From Coriolopsis trogii (lineage: Eukaryota > Basidiomycota > Agaricomycetes > Polyporales > Polyporaceae): a DNA stretch of 64,000 nt. A program made the position numbers and the translations under genes. This document shows, piece after piece, positions 1-10,929 of the stretch. Where the stretch lies: NCBI GenBank assembly GCA_020543525.1, contig JAHYIO010000023.1:1736001-1800000 (forward strand). Direction: 5' to 3'. Below the pieces are notes generated by a model, which saw only the letters and a list, made by a program, of their open reading frames with translations, searched no databases and was not told the DNA's origin. Within the stretch, counting starts at the first letter, position 1, and every line of letters begins with the position of its first letter.

Positions 1-974
1 GTAACATGCGTTCGTCTGCGCGGCACACGCGCGCGCCATGAGAGTCTTTCCGGTACCTAGAGGTGAGTGGGTCAGGCGTGAAGTCGAGACGTCACAGTCC
101 CCGACTGTCACGTACCTGGAGGGCCGTACATCAAGCAACCCTTTGGAGGCTTGATTCCAAGTGTCTTGAACTTGTCGGCCTGCTCCATGGGCAAGACAAT
201 GGCTTCCACCAGTTCCTCGATCTGTTTCTCGAGACCACCAATGTCGGTATACGTCTCCGTTGGTCGTTCATCAACCTCCATAGCCTTTACACGAGAGTCG
301 AATTCTGCGGGGAGAGTATCGAGTACGAGATATGAATCCTTGTTGACACCAACAAGGTCACCGGGCTTGAGCTTCTCGGCCGGGACAAGACCGATGAGGG
401 GAAGGAAAACGGTTTGTCGTGTGGAAGTTTTAATAACCGCACATTTGCCCTTGCGCATGGAGTCCAGGTCACGGTTCGCGCCATCCTCTTCACCCTCGGG
501 GTCAACATCCAAGATCTGAACGTCGTGAGCACGATGATATGCGGTCAGTGGCGGTAGTACGCACCTCTACTACATTTCCGACCAAGTAGGGCAACACCTT
601 ATTCTGCTTGATCTTCTCTCCGTTCTCCCGGATCTTCTCCTTCATCACGTTCTGTTCGTGCTGTAGACGAAGAGTCTCCGAGCGCATAACCTTGAGGCGG
701 CATAATTGGTCAGAATTGCCTTCTCGTTTGGCTAGGGCTACAACCTGCGTACCTTCAGATCATTGTCAATGAGGCGTATCCTAGTCATAATTTCCTCCGT
801 CGAGAGACCCATTATCTCCTCTGGAATGTCGTCCCAAGTCTCTTCCGCCGGCTTCTCTGGGATGATGTCCATTGGGGCATCCTGCGCCGCAGGGGCGGAC
901 GAGGATGAAGGAGCGTCAGACGCGGGCTTCTTCTCGTTGTTGCTCGGTGGCTGAGGCGGTGGTGCGGCAGACAT
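1..974 (-). CDS. RPT5: 26S proteasome regulatory subunit 6A (RPT5), 5' part
   Basis: AAA ATPase of the proteasome base ring, which unfolds substrates and feeds them to the 20S core. The gene starts at 974 ([10 protein letters not shown]) with a disordered Pro/Ser N-terminus, then an acidic stretch ([19 protein letters not shown]), a coiled coil ([16 protein letters not shown]), the OB-fold region ([20 protein letters not shown]), the [23 protein letters not shown] segment and the Walker A motif GPPGTGKT. Introns are at about 691-752, 516-564 and 57-115. The last one splits Walker A after GPP-G, and the exon 1-56 continues [15 protein letters not shown], which is highly characteristic of RPT5. 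The remainder (Walker B, SRH, C-terminal HbYX tail) lies outside the window. It is divergent from the peptidase gene to its right. Identification is firm; only the 3' half is missing, because of the window edge. Confidence 0.95.
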
Positions 975-1456
975 GGTGGGCGACGAGTAAGGGAGGAGGT
1001 CAAGACAGGTGGTCGGGGACGCGAAGGCCAAGTGCTGAGCAGTGCACGTACGCGTCGCTGTGACAGGATGGTCACGCGTTTGTGTCACATGTCTATGTCA
1101 TTGCTAGACGCCCGCTTTCACGCTACTTACATCGCTAAACATGGATCCCATTCTTGGCCAATGTCACGCGTCGGTCGCTCGTGCACAGCGAGAGGCTGGC
1201 AAAACAGAATGTATCGCGGCGAACAACGCGTCAAAGGCAACTCGGACATGGCGGCGGAAGAGGATAGGGTAGCATGATGGGGCCCATATGGCGCGACGGA
1301 CGAGTGCGGGAACGTCATGCTGAGAACCGCTCCGGACCATCTGCTGACGCATAGTCTCACCAGCTAGCCAGCGTGTTCCCGGACTCTCTCACCAGGTTCC
1401 ACTCACGACCTAAGACTAGATCAGCGCAGACATCGATAGCCACCACGTTGCCCACG
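975..1456. promoter_or_regulatory. Divergent intergenic region RPT5 / DPP5-like
   Basis: About 480 bp between two start codons facing apart, so it must hold both promoters. I see no clear TATA box and no other gene. The short open frames here have no protein-like composition. Confidence 0.5.
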
Positions 1457-4391
1457 ATGCGGGTTCCTCCAGGTTTTCCCGCATCAGTGCTCGGTCTTGC
1501 TGCTCAGGTCCCTCTTCAGGCTACCCTGAACGCGACCAGCATGTCGCTCTCCACCCCTGAACCTGTCTTTGCTGAAGGCGCGAACATTTTCTCTCCCAAG
1601 GACCTTGTCCAACTGCCTAGAGCGGGAACGGGCGTCGCAAACCCATCAGGGGACCTCGTATTCGTGCCTGTGAGCCAGTACGCCTTGAAGGACAAGAAGT
1701 GAGTTCTCATTCTTCACTTGCTCGAGTGGGTCCCTATATGCACCCACAGGAACACCAAAACCATCCATATTGCCGCAGTCGAGAGCACCGTCTTGCCCAT
1801 CGACATTCCTTTGGCAAATGGTGGCGAAGCATTCTGGCTGGATGATCGCACTCTTGCCCACGCGGTCGCGGAAGGCAACGACAAGGACAAGACGATCAGT
1901 CTCTATGCCATTTCTGTCAAGGTCGAGACTCCTGGCAGTCTGACGCTCCCCGACTCTCCCGTCCTCATTGGCAAGTTCCCCACCGACACTGCGACCAACT
2001 TCCGCTACTCCGCGAAGTCAGGCGTCTTGGTGTTCTCCGACTACGTCCACGCAGACGGAGACCTCAAGAAGGTGAAAGAGAATGATGCGGCTTGGGAGAA
2101 CAGAGGCGACACTGCTTTCGTCTACGAGGAGACATTCGACCGGCACTGGGACACTTGGGTCGGCCCGAAGAGGGCGTCTCTCTTCAGCGTACTACTCGCC
2201 AAGGGTGTCGACGGGAAGTGGTCCCTGGGAACTGAATTTGTCAACCTACTCAATGGATCTGGTCATGTAAGTATATGCGTCCAAGTGGACTTCATACATA
2301 CTCACATCTCTACAGCAAAGTCCAGTTGAGCCTTTCGGCGGCACTGACGACTTCGACGTATCCGACACCAGCGTTATATATACTGCCAAAGACCCTCAAC
2401 TCCCGAAGGGATGGCATACTAAGCAGAATGTGGGTTTACTCAAAGTATGACCCAGACTTCGCACTGATTTCCCCGTATAGATCTATATCGTTGACATCTA
2501 TGGAAAGTCGTCTCCGAAAGAATTGACCTCCGGCAAGCACGGGGCAACCCACAGTCCTGTATTCAACACTGTAGGCGACAAGGCTGCTTGGACCCAGCTT
2601 GACCGGGATGGCCATGAGTCTGACCGGTAGTTCAATCCTTCATCCGCCTATAGACGGATACTGACTTCCTACCTAGTGCCCAGCTCGTCATTTACGACTT
2701 CAAGAAGGACGTTCAGTACACTTTGACGCACGATTGGGACAGGTCCGTCAGCTCCATCGCGGTACGCACACTCTCTTGAACTGGAATGTATATATGCTCA
2801 AATAGCTACATATCGCCAGTTTGCACATGACGACAAGACAGTGTTCTTCACCGCCCCAGAGCATGCGCGCATCAAGATTTTCTCACTCCCTATTCCGCCT
2901 ACCCCGGACAGTTCTACATCCGAACCTTTCTTCTCCGAGGAGTTCCGTACCCCGCGCGCTCTGACCTCCACCGGCGCCGTCTCCGCCATCCAGCCTCTCC
3001 CCAATGGTCGACTGGTTTTTACGCGGTCATCACTTACCTCACCGAACGAAGTCTTCATCCTGCGCGGGTTGGACGAGAGCGGCAAGCCAACGGTCGACCA
3101 GCTCACGAAGCTTGCGACCTCCGGATTGCAAGGCAAGAGCTTGGCTGACGGCGAGGATTTCTGGTTCGAGGGTGCGGAGGGGAAGAATGTTCATGGGTGG
3201 ATCATCAAGCCACCGGGCTTCAAGGAAGGCGACAAGAAGAAGTGGCCCATATTATTGGCCATACACGGAGGACCTGAGGGTGCCTGGGAGGATCAGTGGT
3301 CGAACCGGTGGAACTTGAATAGTGAGATTTATATCTTCATGACAGTAGCAAGAGCACGAATGTCGCTGAAACTTGTTGTAGTCTTCGCGCAGCAGGGCTA
3401 TTTCCTCGTCGCCATCAATCCGACTGGTTCTACTGGCTTCGGACAAGGTATGTGACTCAACTACTTAGTCGAAGAGTGACGCGAGCAACGCGCATGTATT
3501 TAGAATTCACTGACGCAATCGCCGAGGACTGGGGAGGGAAGCCTTTCGTTGGTGAGTATTGACGCATCCGTCGTGAGAGTGAGATGGCATTGACTGCGCT
3601 CAGACCTACAGAAGGGATGGAAGCACGTCCTTGAAAACTACCCTGAAGTTGACCCTGATCGCGCTGTCGCCGCTGGTGCGAGCTATGGCGGCTACGCTAT
3701 CAAGTACGTGCTTCTTTTGTTTCGTCAGCGCTTGATCTGACGGCTCTGTAGCTGGATCCAGGGTCACCCTGAGTACGGTTTCAACTTCAAGGCGTTAGTT
3801 TGCCATGACGGGGTTCGTGAGGAGGATCCATACGCATGTGCGCAACTGATACCGATTGTGTCTATAGGCATTTGGTGCTCAGTACCACGGCTACTCCACC
3901 GACGAGCTCTTCTTCGTAAGTGACGTTCGTTCGGCCGACATCATGACCTCGCGCTGAACGATACTCTAGTTCAACTACGAATGGGGAGGGCGCCCGTGGG
4001 AACCTCGTGCTCAGGAGGTGATCAAGAAGTAAGTCCTCACTTGAGCACTACAAGCCAATAGGCACTGACGTACCGCGTGCCACAGGTACGACCCCATCAA
4101 CTTTGTGGCCAATTGGTCGACTCCTATGCTCGTCATCCACGGAAGCAAGGACTACCGGCTGCCAGAGACCGACGGCATTGGTGCCTTCCATGCGCTCCAG
4201 CAGTTGGGCATTCCGAGTCGTCTGGTCATTTTCCCAGATGAGAATCACTGGGTGCTCAACCATCAGAACAGGTGCGTGAGGTGTCGCAAGCGGTGAGGTG
4301 ACCGGGACTGACGAGCCGTACCTGTGATAGCTTGAAGTGGCATTATGAGGTCTTCCGCTGGTTGGGGAAGTATGCTGCGAAGAAAGAGTAA
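1457..4391 (+). CDS. dpp5: Dipeptidyl-peptidase 5-like serine peptidase (S9 family)
   Basis: Prolyl-oligopeptidase-fold serine peptidase that in characterised fungal relatives removes dipeptides from peptide N-termini. The N-terminal two thirds (to about 3130) is the beta-propeller, with landmarks FSPKDLVQLPRAG and SALF-like blades. The C-terminal alpha/beta hydrolase domain shows HGGPEGAW (oxyanion region), the nucleophile elbow GASYGGYA, the aspartate in HGSKDYRLPETDG and the histidine in DENHWVLN, so the Ser-Asp-His triad is complete. Around 12 short introns interrupt the gene, for example at 1701-1749 and 4031-4085. The start at 1457 (MRVPPGF) is the first ATG with good continuity. An upstream in-frame ATG at 1373 and a downstream one at 1541 (MSLSTPEPVF) are alternatives. 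The first 25 residues are only weakly hydrophobic, so I cannot say whether it is secreted like Aspergillus DppV or cytosolic. Confidence 0.9.
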
Positions 4392-4562
4392 GAAGCAAGA
4401 ACAGGCGCTACAACCGAATGTAATATCATCGTTCCTCAAGTGATACCTGATGGTCATCGTTATGGCGTGTGACGTGGTGACTGAAATGCGGGTGCGGAAC
4501 GTTGACCCTGCAAGGGTCCTAACACTTTCACATATCGATCTACTTAAGTGCAACAACGCCAC

Positions 4563-5751
4563 ATGTCTCCTTCCTTCTTCTACTCCAAGCATGGAGAGGT
4601 GCGTAGGGGTGGTCTCAGTTTGCGGGCATGCTGAAGGCATGAAGCGTAGGTACTTGCGACAGGCTCCACGAATCCTACCAGCCCGCCCGACACCGACCCG
4701 AGCTTCGATCTAGAAAGGGGAAGATCCACGACTGCAGGTATTGTGAACGCGAGGATTGCTATCGCAGCTGCTCAAAGCACACCATTGAAGCACGCCCGGT
4801 CAGCTTCTCTTGACATGCCTGCCGGTAGGAGTGGTCAGGAGGGACACCACGCATTCTCGAGCGTAGACGAGAATCCAGTAAAGAAGATTAAGTTCGAACC
4901 GGAGGAGGAGGCGTCAATATTCCCAACACTGCAGTCCAATATACAGGACGAGGAAGTCTCAATCGTATGTGGTCTCTAGCCTTCTTCATACTCCTCTAAC
5001 CCATCATCGTATGCAGTCTGAAGGCGACGTATCTGGGAACGTGGACATTCGATCCGACGAGATCGTACGTGTCCCGAAGGAGCTGGATCTAGGTCGCGAC
5101 TCCTCCGTTAGTTTTGCCGCCTCTCTCATAACGGCCGTGCTGACCTCGAGTAGTCCAGCGGAGAAGACGCGGGCGGCGTTGACTCTATCCATGACAGTCC
5201 TTCGCCTTACTCTCCGCCCGAAGGTAGCGAAGACATGAACAATCGGAGCGAGCTGATTGGTGAAGACGTCTTCCTGTCTCTCATTCGTTCGCAACTAATC
5301 GCAGCAGTACTCTCATGCAGCCGTCCCTCAAGACTGGCTTCTGCATGCCGCCATCGCCTCGAAATCTGGCATGCTCGTGACGGTCCGTAACACCTTGAGG
5401 AGCCAGGCGAGCAGTGGCTGGCACGAGGGCGCCTACGAGGGCGCACGAGGAGTGGTGCTCTCTGTCTTCAACACGGGTGCCAACAACTGCGCATTCCCAT
5501 CCACCGCTCGCGTCAAGTTTCATCAACCAATGGACCCCAGCAATGACACGTACTCCGTTCCAGTATCCTTCCTGTGGCCCGTCGAGCCAGACAAGGTGGA
5601 TCAAGAAGCGCTCATCATTCAAGGCGAACGGAAGGGTGATGTGGTCAGGCTGAGGGAAGAGGTGAGTGGGGGTTGGTTTGTTTCCGCGGCGTACGATCAT
5701 TATGAAGTCGAGAGGGGTGAGCTTGTGAGGCTCTCTGCCGATAAGGAATGA
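4563..5751 (+). CDS. Unrecognised protein, possible KOW-like C-terminus
   Basis: I do not recognise this gene. A plausible model starts at 4563 (MSPSFFYSKHGE), with introns near 4599-4649, 4965-5016, 5107-5156 and 5269-5307, all preserving frame. The N-terminal half is disordered and Ser/Pro/acidic-rich (TGSTNPTSPPDTDPSFD, KKIKFEPEEE, SPSPYSPPEGSED). The C-terminal 150 residues look folded: WLLHAAIASKSGMLVTVRN, then GAYEGARGVVLSV, FLWPVEPD and GERKGDVVRLRE. The GARGVV and GDVVRLRE turns recall the KOW beta-turn motif of SPT5-type elongation factors, but this is a weak resemblance. The KKIKFEPEEE stretch could be a nuclear localisation signal. The C-terminal exon is well supported; the 5' exons are inferred from splice signals only. 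Confidence 0.55.
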
Positions 5752-5879
5752 GCCGTTCGCAAAGCGCGTATAACCATGGGATAGTTGTAGTATTTGCAGT
5801 AGTTCAAGAGGTACGCGTCCGTAGGAATGAAAGGCTTGCCGAAGATTACGTACGTCCAATATTTGTCGTGTGCCAGTTC

Positions 5880-6564
5880 TACTATCGCTCCCCTAGTGTT
5901 CGGAGGTGCCCTAGTGTTCGGAGATAAGGGTGTAGCTCGCTCGTTCTCGACTTCAGAACGCTGAAATTATACAAAGATGTGGGAACAGATACGAGTAATG
6001 TATGAAAAAAAGAACGAGATGAAACGGAGGTGAGGTCGTCGCGATCTTGGGCAAAGAGTGTTCTGGAGATGGGTCCCTCTTGCGTTTGCGACCCTCGCCT
6101 GGATTTGAATGGCGGGCGCTCTCACTGAAAATTCACAGACTTATTTCTCCAGGTATGAACAGTCCAATATTAAATTTTCCGAGCCTCTACATACTGTTTA
6201 TGGGACAGATGTAGAGAGTATGTCCTCAAGGTCCTCGAGCGTGACTTTCGAGAGCGCTAGTTTTGGTTACCCGACATGTGGCGCCCATCTCCAGAGGGGG
6301 ACATCAGTCGGAGATCATAAACGGCACCCTTCGGCAGTGTGACTGATTGTGACTTTGCGCGCGGAGAAACCTCCGAACACTAGGGGAGGGCACCTCTTAC
6401 TTTTCTCAAACACTCAGTTTTTGTCTTAATCTCACCAAACTTTGCAAGCTCACTGTTTGTACTACGCTTCGTTGATGTACCAAATTTCAGCATTATCGGC
6501 GGTGAGGGAGGGAAGATACAGCAGGCTCCTCGGCTAACCTCCGAACTCTAGGGGAGCGATAGTA
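5880..6564. mobile_element. TIR DNA element (MITE-like), about 685 bp, with nested inverted repeat
   Basis: The ends are 27-bp inverted repeats, 5880-5906 and 6538-6564, identical at 26 of 27 positions; they begin TACTATCGCTCCCCTAG. The outermost TA on each side could be a TA target duplication, as in Tc1/mariner-type elements. Just inside lies a second inverted pair based on the same core (CCCTAGTGTTCGGAG at 5910-5924, reverse complement CTCCGAACACTAGGGG near 6370-6386), also sharing GAGGTGCCCT. This suggests one copy inserted into a relative or an end duplication. No transposase is encoded inside, so it is non-autonomous. It lies between the unrecognised gene and the terpene synthase. Confidence 0.75.
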
Positions 6565-7288
6565 TTGCCCTGATTGACGCATGCAGCGCACACCATGACC
6601 GGTGACAAACTCTCTCCGGAGACAAGGATCCATATGTCCTGTACTAGTGGCAGATCCATGTCGGTGATAAGCCAAGCGTCACTGCCACCCACGGTCGGTC
6701 CCGTTGAGTGCGGATAGCTGCGATGATTCGCATTCAGGTATTTTGTGCCAACTGCCCAACGATGCTCATACGAGTCCGTCGGCGCGCACAAGACCGCCCT
6801 CGCTGTCTGCCACTGACAATCATGCCGAACCGTGATTGGCTCGAAAAGGATTGCGTGCAAGGAGAGGAGTGACGATGTAAAGGAGATAGCTCCGCAAAGC
6901 TTGTCGCAGAACGTAAGATTCTACCTGTCGACAGCTCCAAATGTGTGGTGAGTAGCAGTATGTATCCTACTCTATTGAGACCATCTACGGAGATTGCGCT
7001 GACCGGCATTTCATGTGCCTGCCTCGATGGCGGAACATTCTCCGAATGCCTACGGTTCTTGACTAGATCCGATGTGATATACTCTGAACAGTTTGAGAAC
7101 GACGTGCGCCTCTAAGCGCTGTCAGGGGTATGCGTCACGCTAACGGAGCGCCCACCAAAGGTCACTGATGTTCTCGTTAGGGCAAGCGCTATTCAACCGT
7201 GTCCGACATCGACAAATCTAGCGAAAAGGTCCCAAACACAGCGCGTTCTCTCGTGCGATGCGATGCGATGGCCCGAATCCTACCGTAC
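6565..7288. other. Intergenic region upstream of the terpene synthase
   Basis: No convincing gene. One open frame on the minus strand (6534-6860) runs into the TIR of the neighbouring element, so I treat it as chance or as old transposon sequence. Confidence 0.4.
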
Positions 7289-7296
7289 TATAAATA
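7289..7296 (+). promoter_or_regulatory. TATA box of the terpene synthase gene
   Basis: TATAAATA lies 96 bp upstream of the start codon at 7392, a usual TATA-to-ATG spacing for a fungal gene with a short leader. No other element in the region points to a specific regulator. Confidence 0.5.
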
Positions 7297-7391
7297 CGAT
7301 GCAGTCATGACTGTGTTGAAGGCATCCAACCCATTTGCCATACGCACACCCGAGTCTGCTCCTCACCTTACTCATTTACTCCCCGCCCAAC

Positions 7392-8774
7392 ATGCTCTCT
7401 ATTGTTCACCCACCGCAAACAGAACAACTGGGATGGCAGACGTCTAGGTATTCAGATATCTGGACAGCGTCGCAGTCAACTAATCATATAGTATCATATC
7501 TAGAGCCCCCTCCGTGCACAAGACTACTCTCGTCAGTCAACGCCTTGTGAAGCCTGCTGCTCCCACAGCGAATTCCGACATATTCGTACGTCTCTAATCC
7601 TGCTACACGCCGCTATTCTGCTCATGTCTTGGCAGACCTCCCAAAATTGTCGCACAGATTTACAGACACTAGTGCATGAATTCCTCTCTCGCTCGACTTA
7701 CTTATCTCCACATACCCAACGAGACCTGGAACTCCGCCAGAGAGTTGTCGCTGAGATTGACGCGTGGTCGCTCGACATCGAACCGCAGATGATTCGCAAG
7801 ATGGTCGAGACGAGCTGCTCGTACGCCGAGACAGCTTACGCGCACACCTCCCTCGAACACCGGTGCTACATCGCGCTCTATACAGCGTGCATGCTCTACG
7901 GCGAAGATCTCGGCGACGGTGATGCAGAGTCGGTCTCACAGTTTGCTCGCCGTCTCATCCGTGGAGAGCGGCAGGTCAACCCTATCTTCGACCGCCTCGC
8001 GAAATTGCTTAGGGAAGCGCACATGTTGTGGACAGACGTGGGGGCCGACGCCATTGTCACTGGTACCGTCGATGCCCTGACGGCTACGGCGATCGAGTTC
8101 TCCACGGCTGGGATGCAGGTCGCCCCGTCCGCTCTACGCTATCCGTACTATCTGCGCACAAGAGCTGGTGGAGGACCGCAGTACACGCACTTCATGTTCA
8201 TGCGGAGCTGGCGAGAAACAGCGGATAGCTATTTACAAATTCTGCCGTAAGTGTCGGTCTTGGCCAGTACCTGATGGGATTGTCAGCTGATGTTTTCTTG
8301 AAAGTGAGATAGAGCACTGGACACTGGGGACCAAGTACGTGCATATACTTCGGTATACTTCCTCTGTTGCTTATTATTTTTGAATATGCAGCGACATGTA
8401 TGTTTCATGAGTATTATCCATGGCACGACTCACGCTGAGACTGTATCAAGCCTATCCTTTTACAAAGAAGAGCTCGCTGGTGAAACGAGCAACTATGTTA
8501 ACTTGCGCGCATCCGCGGAGCAGATCAGCCCTTTGGAAGTCTTGCGGCAACTCATGGAAGAAGTGCTCGATACCGCACAAAGGATCGAGCACATCATCTC
8601 CGGAGATGAAGACCTCTTGTCGCTGTGGAAGAACTATTTACAGGTACGAGTTGTAATCAACACTTCTGAGCGGGGTCGATAAATACTGATGTGCCCTCGC
8701 CGCTGCAGTCTTATCTGGAGTTCTCTACTCGAACGCCAAGGTATCGCTTGGCGGAGTTGGGCGTGAATCCTTAA
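7392..8774 (+). CDS. TRI5-type sesquiterpene synthase (trichodiene synthase family)
   Basis: Class I terpene cyclase expected to ionise farnesyl diphosphate with Mg2+. I assembled seven exons: 7392-7447, 7504-7585, 7636-8246, 8305-8334, 8392-8397, 8451-8643 and 8709-8774. They give 347 residues, near the family's usual 370-390. Visible features: TSLEHRCYIALYTACMLYGEDLGD, with the acidic motif EDLGD at about 136-140 as the counterpart of the Asp-rich DDxxD site; the second metal motif NDILSFYKE at 260-268 (N-D-x-x-S-x-x-x-E), and the C-terminal RYRLAELG that matches RYRLSE of trichodiene synthase. Exon five is only 6 nt and is needed to form N260-D261-I262. No P450, oxidoreductase or transporter is adjacent, so this looks like a lone synthase gene. 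The product cannot be told from sequence, and basidiomycete members of this family are not expected to make trichothecenes. Confidence 0.88.
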
Positions 8775-9039
8775 GTGTCCAGAGCTGTTGTACTATCGAG
8801 TGACGTCTAGTGCGTGATATACGTACGGTTCTCCTCTGAATGCGCCTGCCTTCAACATGTACCATAGAATAAATTCCAGAGCAGGATAGACGGCCAGATA
8901 TGGCAAGTAAGAACGATCGGTCAATGCATGGAATGCTGTGCAAGATTGGCTTTGTCAGCGATTGAAAATGAAGTTCTCGGTTACGGAAATGGTCACTTCG
9001 GCACCAAGCTACATTATCCCAACGTCGAGGTTCGTCGCC

Positions 9040-10795
9040 ATGCACATTGAGTTGAATCCTCGGGCGGATGAGTACTCACCCGAGGTTCAGCTAGACTGCT
9101 TGGCCCCAACTGGCATGGATTCAACACCATCCGAACCTATAAGCGACCACGAGGTTCTGGCCCTTCTCCAGGAAGGCAGGCCGCTATCTGATCTTCTAAC
9201 GGAGGTCATCGCGTTGAGGAGGTGGAAGGAGCAGCGATTAGCAGAGCAGAAGAAAGAAACTGCCCGTATGGAGCGTATGCTCACCCGCCTCTGCGTAAGA
9301 CACGTTTGGCCCCTGTCCAACGGATAGTTGCGCCTGGAACTGAAGAAGTGTTCAGGGAAATTGCAAGGAGACAGCGACAAGATGGATCAGACACGAGAAC
9401 GGCTCCACGGATGACCTACCGGTGGAACTCCTCCATACCATCTTCCGTTTCGTCTTGCCGCCCAGCTCCCTTCTGGATCCGACCCCAAGCCGAGGAACAC
9501 GTTCACTCTGGACGCGCACAGCAGCCGCGAAGCAGACGCTCTGGCAAGTCAGCAAGCGATGGCACTCTTACGCACTGCCCTTCATATTCGAGGAAGTGTC
9601 CTTCCGCTATGCCGGACAGGTCCTCAAGTTCGCCAGGAGCCTCCGGGAAAACAACAGCCTTGCTGCGTTGGTGAGGAGGATCGTCGTGGACTGCCCCGTG
9701 ATATCCGAGATCCGGGACTCCGTCATCAGCGAGCTCGCCTACATTATCACTCATTGCAGCGGCCTGCGCTCCCTCGTATTCACGGATGCCCTCTTCGCGA
9801 TGGAGGACGACCTCCGCCGGGTCGCTTTGTACCATTTCCCCAACAGTCTAACAGCAGCAGTCAAGTCGGTGGCTGGACATCTGCAACGCTTCGAGCAGTG
9901 GCCTCAAGGCGGTACTCCTCACTTCACTTTCCCCATACACTGCATCACATCGAGCCCCTCGTTAGTGGCCCTGACAATCAACATCAACCATCCGGCGTTA
10001 CTAGATAGCGTGACCTTACCAACACTGGAGGAGCTGGACCTGTCTCAGGAGTATGACGTCGAGATATCAGACTATTCAAATCACTTCCGGAAGTGGGAGC
10101 TACCCAGTCTCAAGCGTCTTGTTCTCCCCATGGCTACAGACATACAAGGGCGCGTGCTCAAGAAGTGGGGCAAGACCATCGAGTATCTCGAGTTTCGCGA
10201 CCATCTCGACATGTCAATTCACAACGAGACCAGTTCCACGCGCTATCCATACGTGGAATTTATCCACCTTTGTCCCATTCTTCGCCATCTCGTCTTCCAA
10301 GCGGAAGATATGAATGAATTTCATGCCCTGAACAGACTGCCCGCCCACCCGACGCTCGCCTACATAGACGTATGGGCTACGTCTCCTGCCGGGTACGTTC
10401 GCTATCTGTTCGAGAAGGAACGGAGGGAGCGGAAATTGGCACCCGATGTTCCTTGGAAGAATGTACGGCTCCTGGACCGTGCACTCAGCGCTATCTTACA
10501 GCTCCCCCGCTTATTCCCACCTGATACTCCTGAGACGGACATTCCTTCCACACATACCATCTCTGATATCACCATCGTTCACCACCCTTGGGGAGTGTTT
10601 CGGGCCGACCTGTACCGCCTATACAGATTGGAGCCGATCAATCTTCCTGAGGAGGACGCGGAGGGAGAGTTATCGGAGGACGCAGAGTCGCTCTACGTTG
10701 GGTCTGACGGGCCGTACACGGATGATAGTACCCCTTCCGAGGATACAGAAACCGAAAGCGAAGACAATATGCAGGATGATGTATCGGTGTTCTGA
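9040..10795 (+). CDS. F-box protein with N-terminal coiled coil
   Basis: Likely substrate-recognition subunit of an SCF ubiquitin ligase; the substrate is unknown. Two exons, 9040-9294 and 9356-10795, join in frame as TRLC-GNCKE and give about 564 residues. Residues 45-85 form a charged helix (LLTEVIALRRWKEQRLAEQKKETARMERML). The F-box follows at about 103-150 (DDLPVELLHTIFRFVLPP, then LWQVSKRWHSYALPFIFEEVSFR). A leucine-rich, degenerate repeat region fills the rest, and the tail is strongly acidic (SEDTETESEDNMQDD). The start is uncertain: ATG 9040 (MHIELNP) or ATG 9115 (MDSTPSEP). Agaricomycetes carry large expanded families of such genes, so orthology is unclear. Confidence 0.8.
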
Positions 10796-10929
10796 GGGGT
10801 CGCATAAGACCCAGGCATACGAGGTTAATCTTCGCACATTGATCTGAAGTCTTGATTCGTGACTCACATACGCCAGAAACAGGGATTGAGGGAGCCCATA
10901 CTCCGCTCCCACATGCGACGTGTTCAACA

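Noticed and set aside
6534..6860. Minus-strand frame of 108 codons as a gene upstream of the terpene synthase
   Set aside because: Its 3' end is made of the terminal inverted repeat of the neighbouring element, so it is not an independent gene.
7392..10795. A terpene biosynthetic gene cluster around the synthase
   Set aside because: Neighbours are an F-box gene and an unrecognised gene with no tailoring enzyme signature, so no cluster can be claimed.
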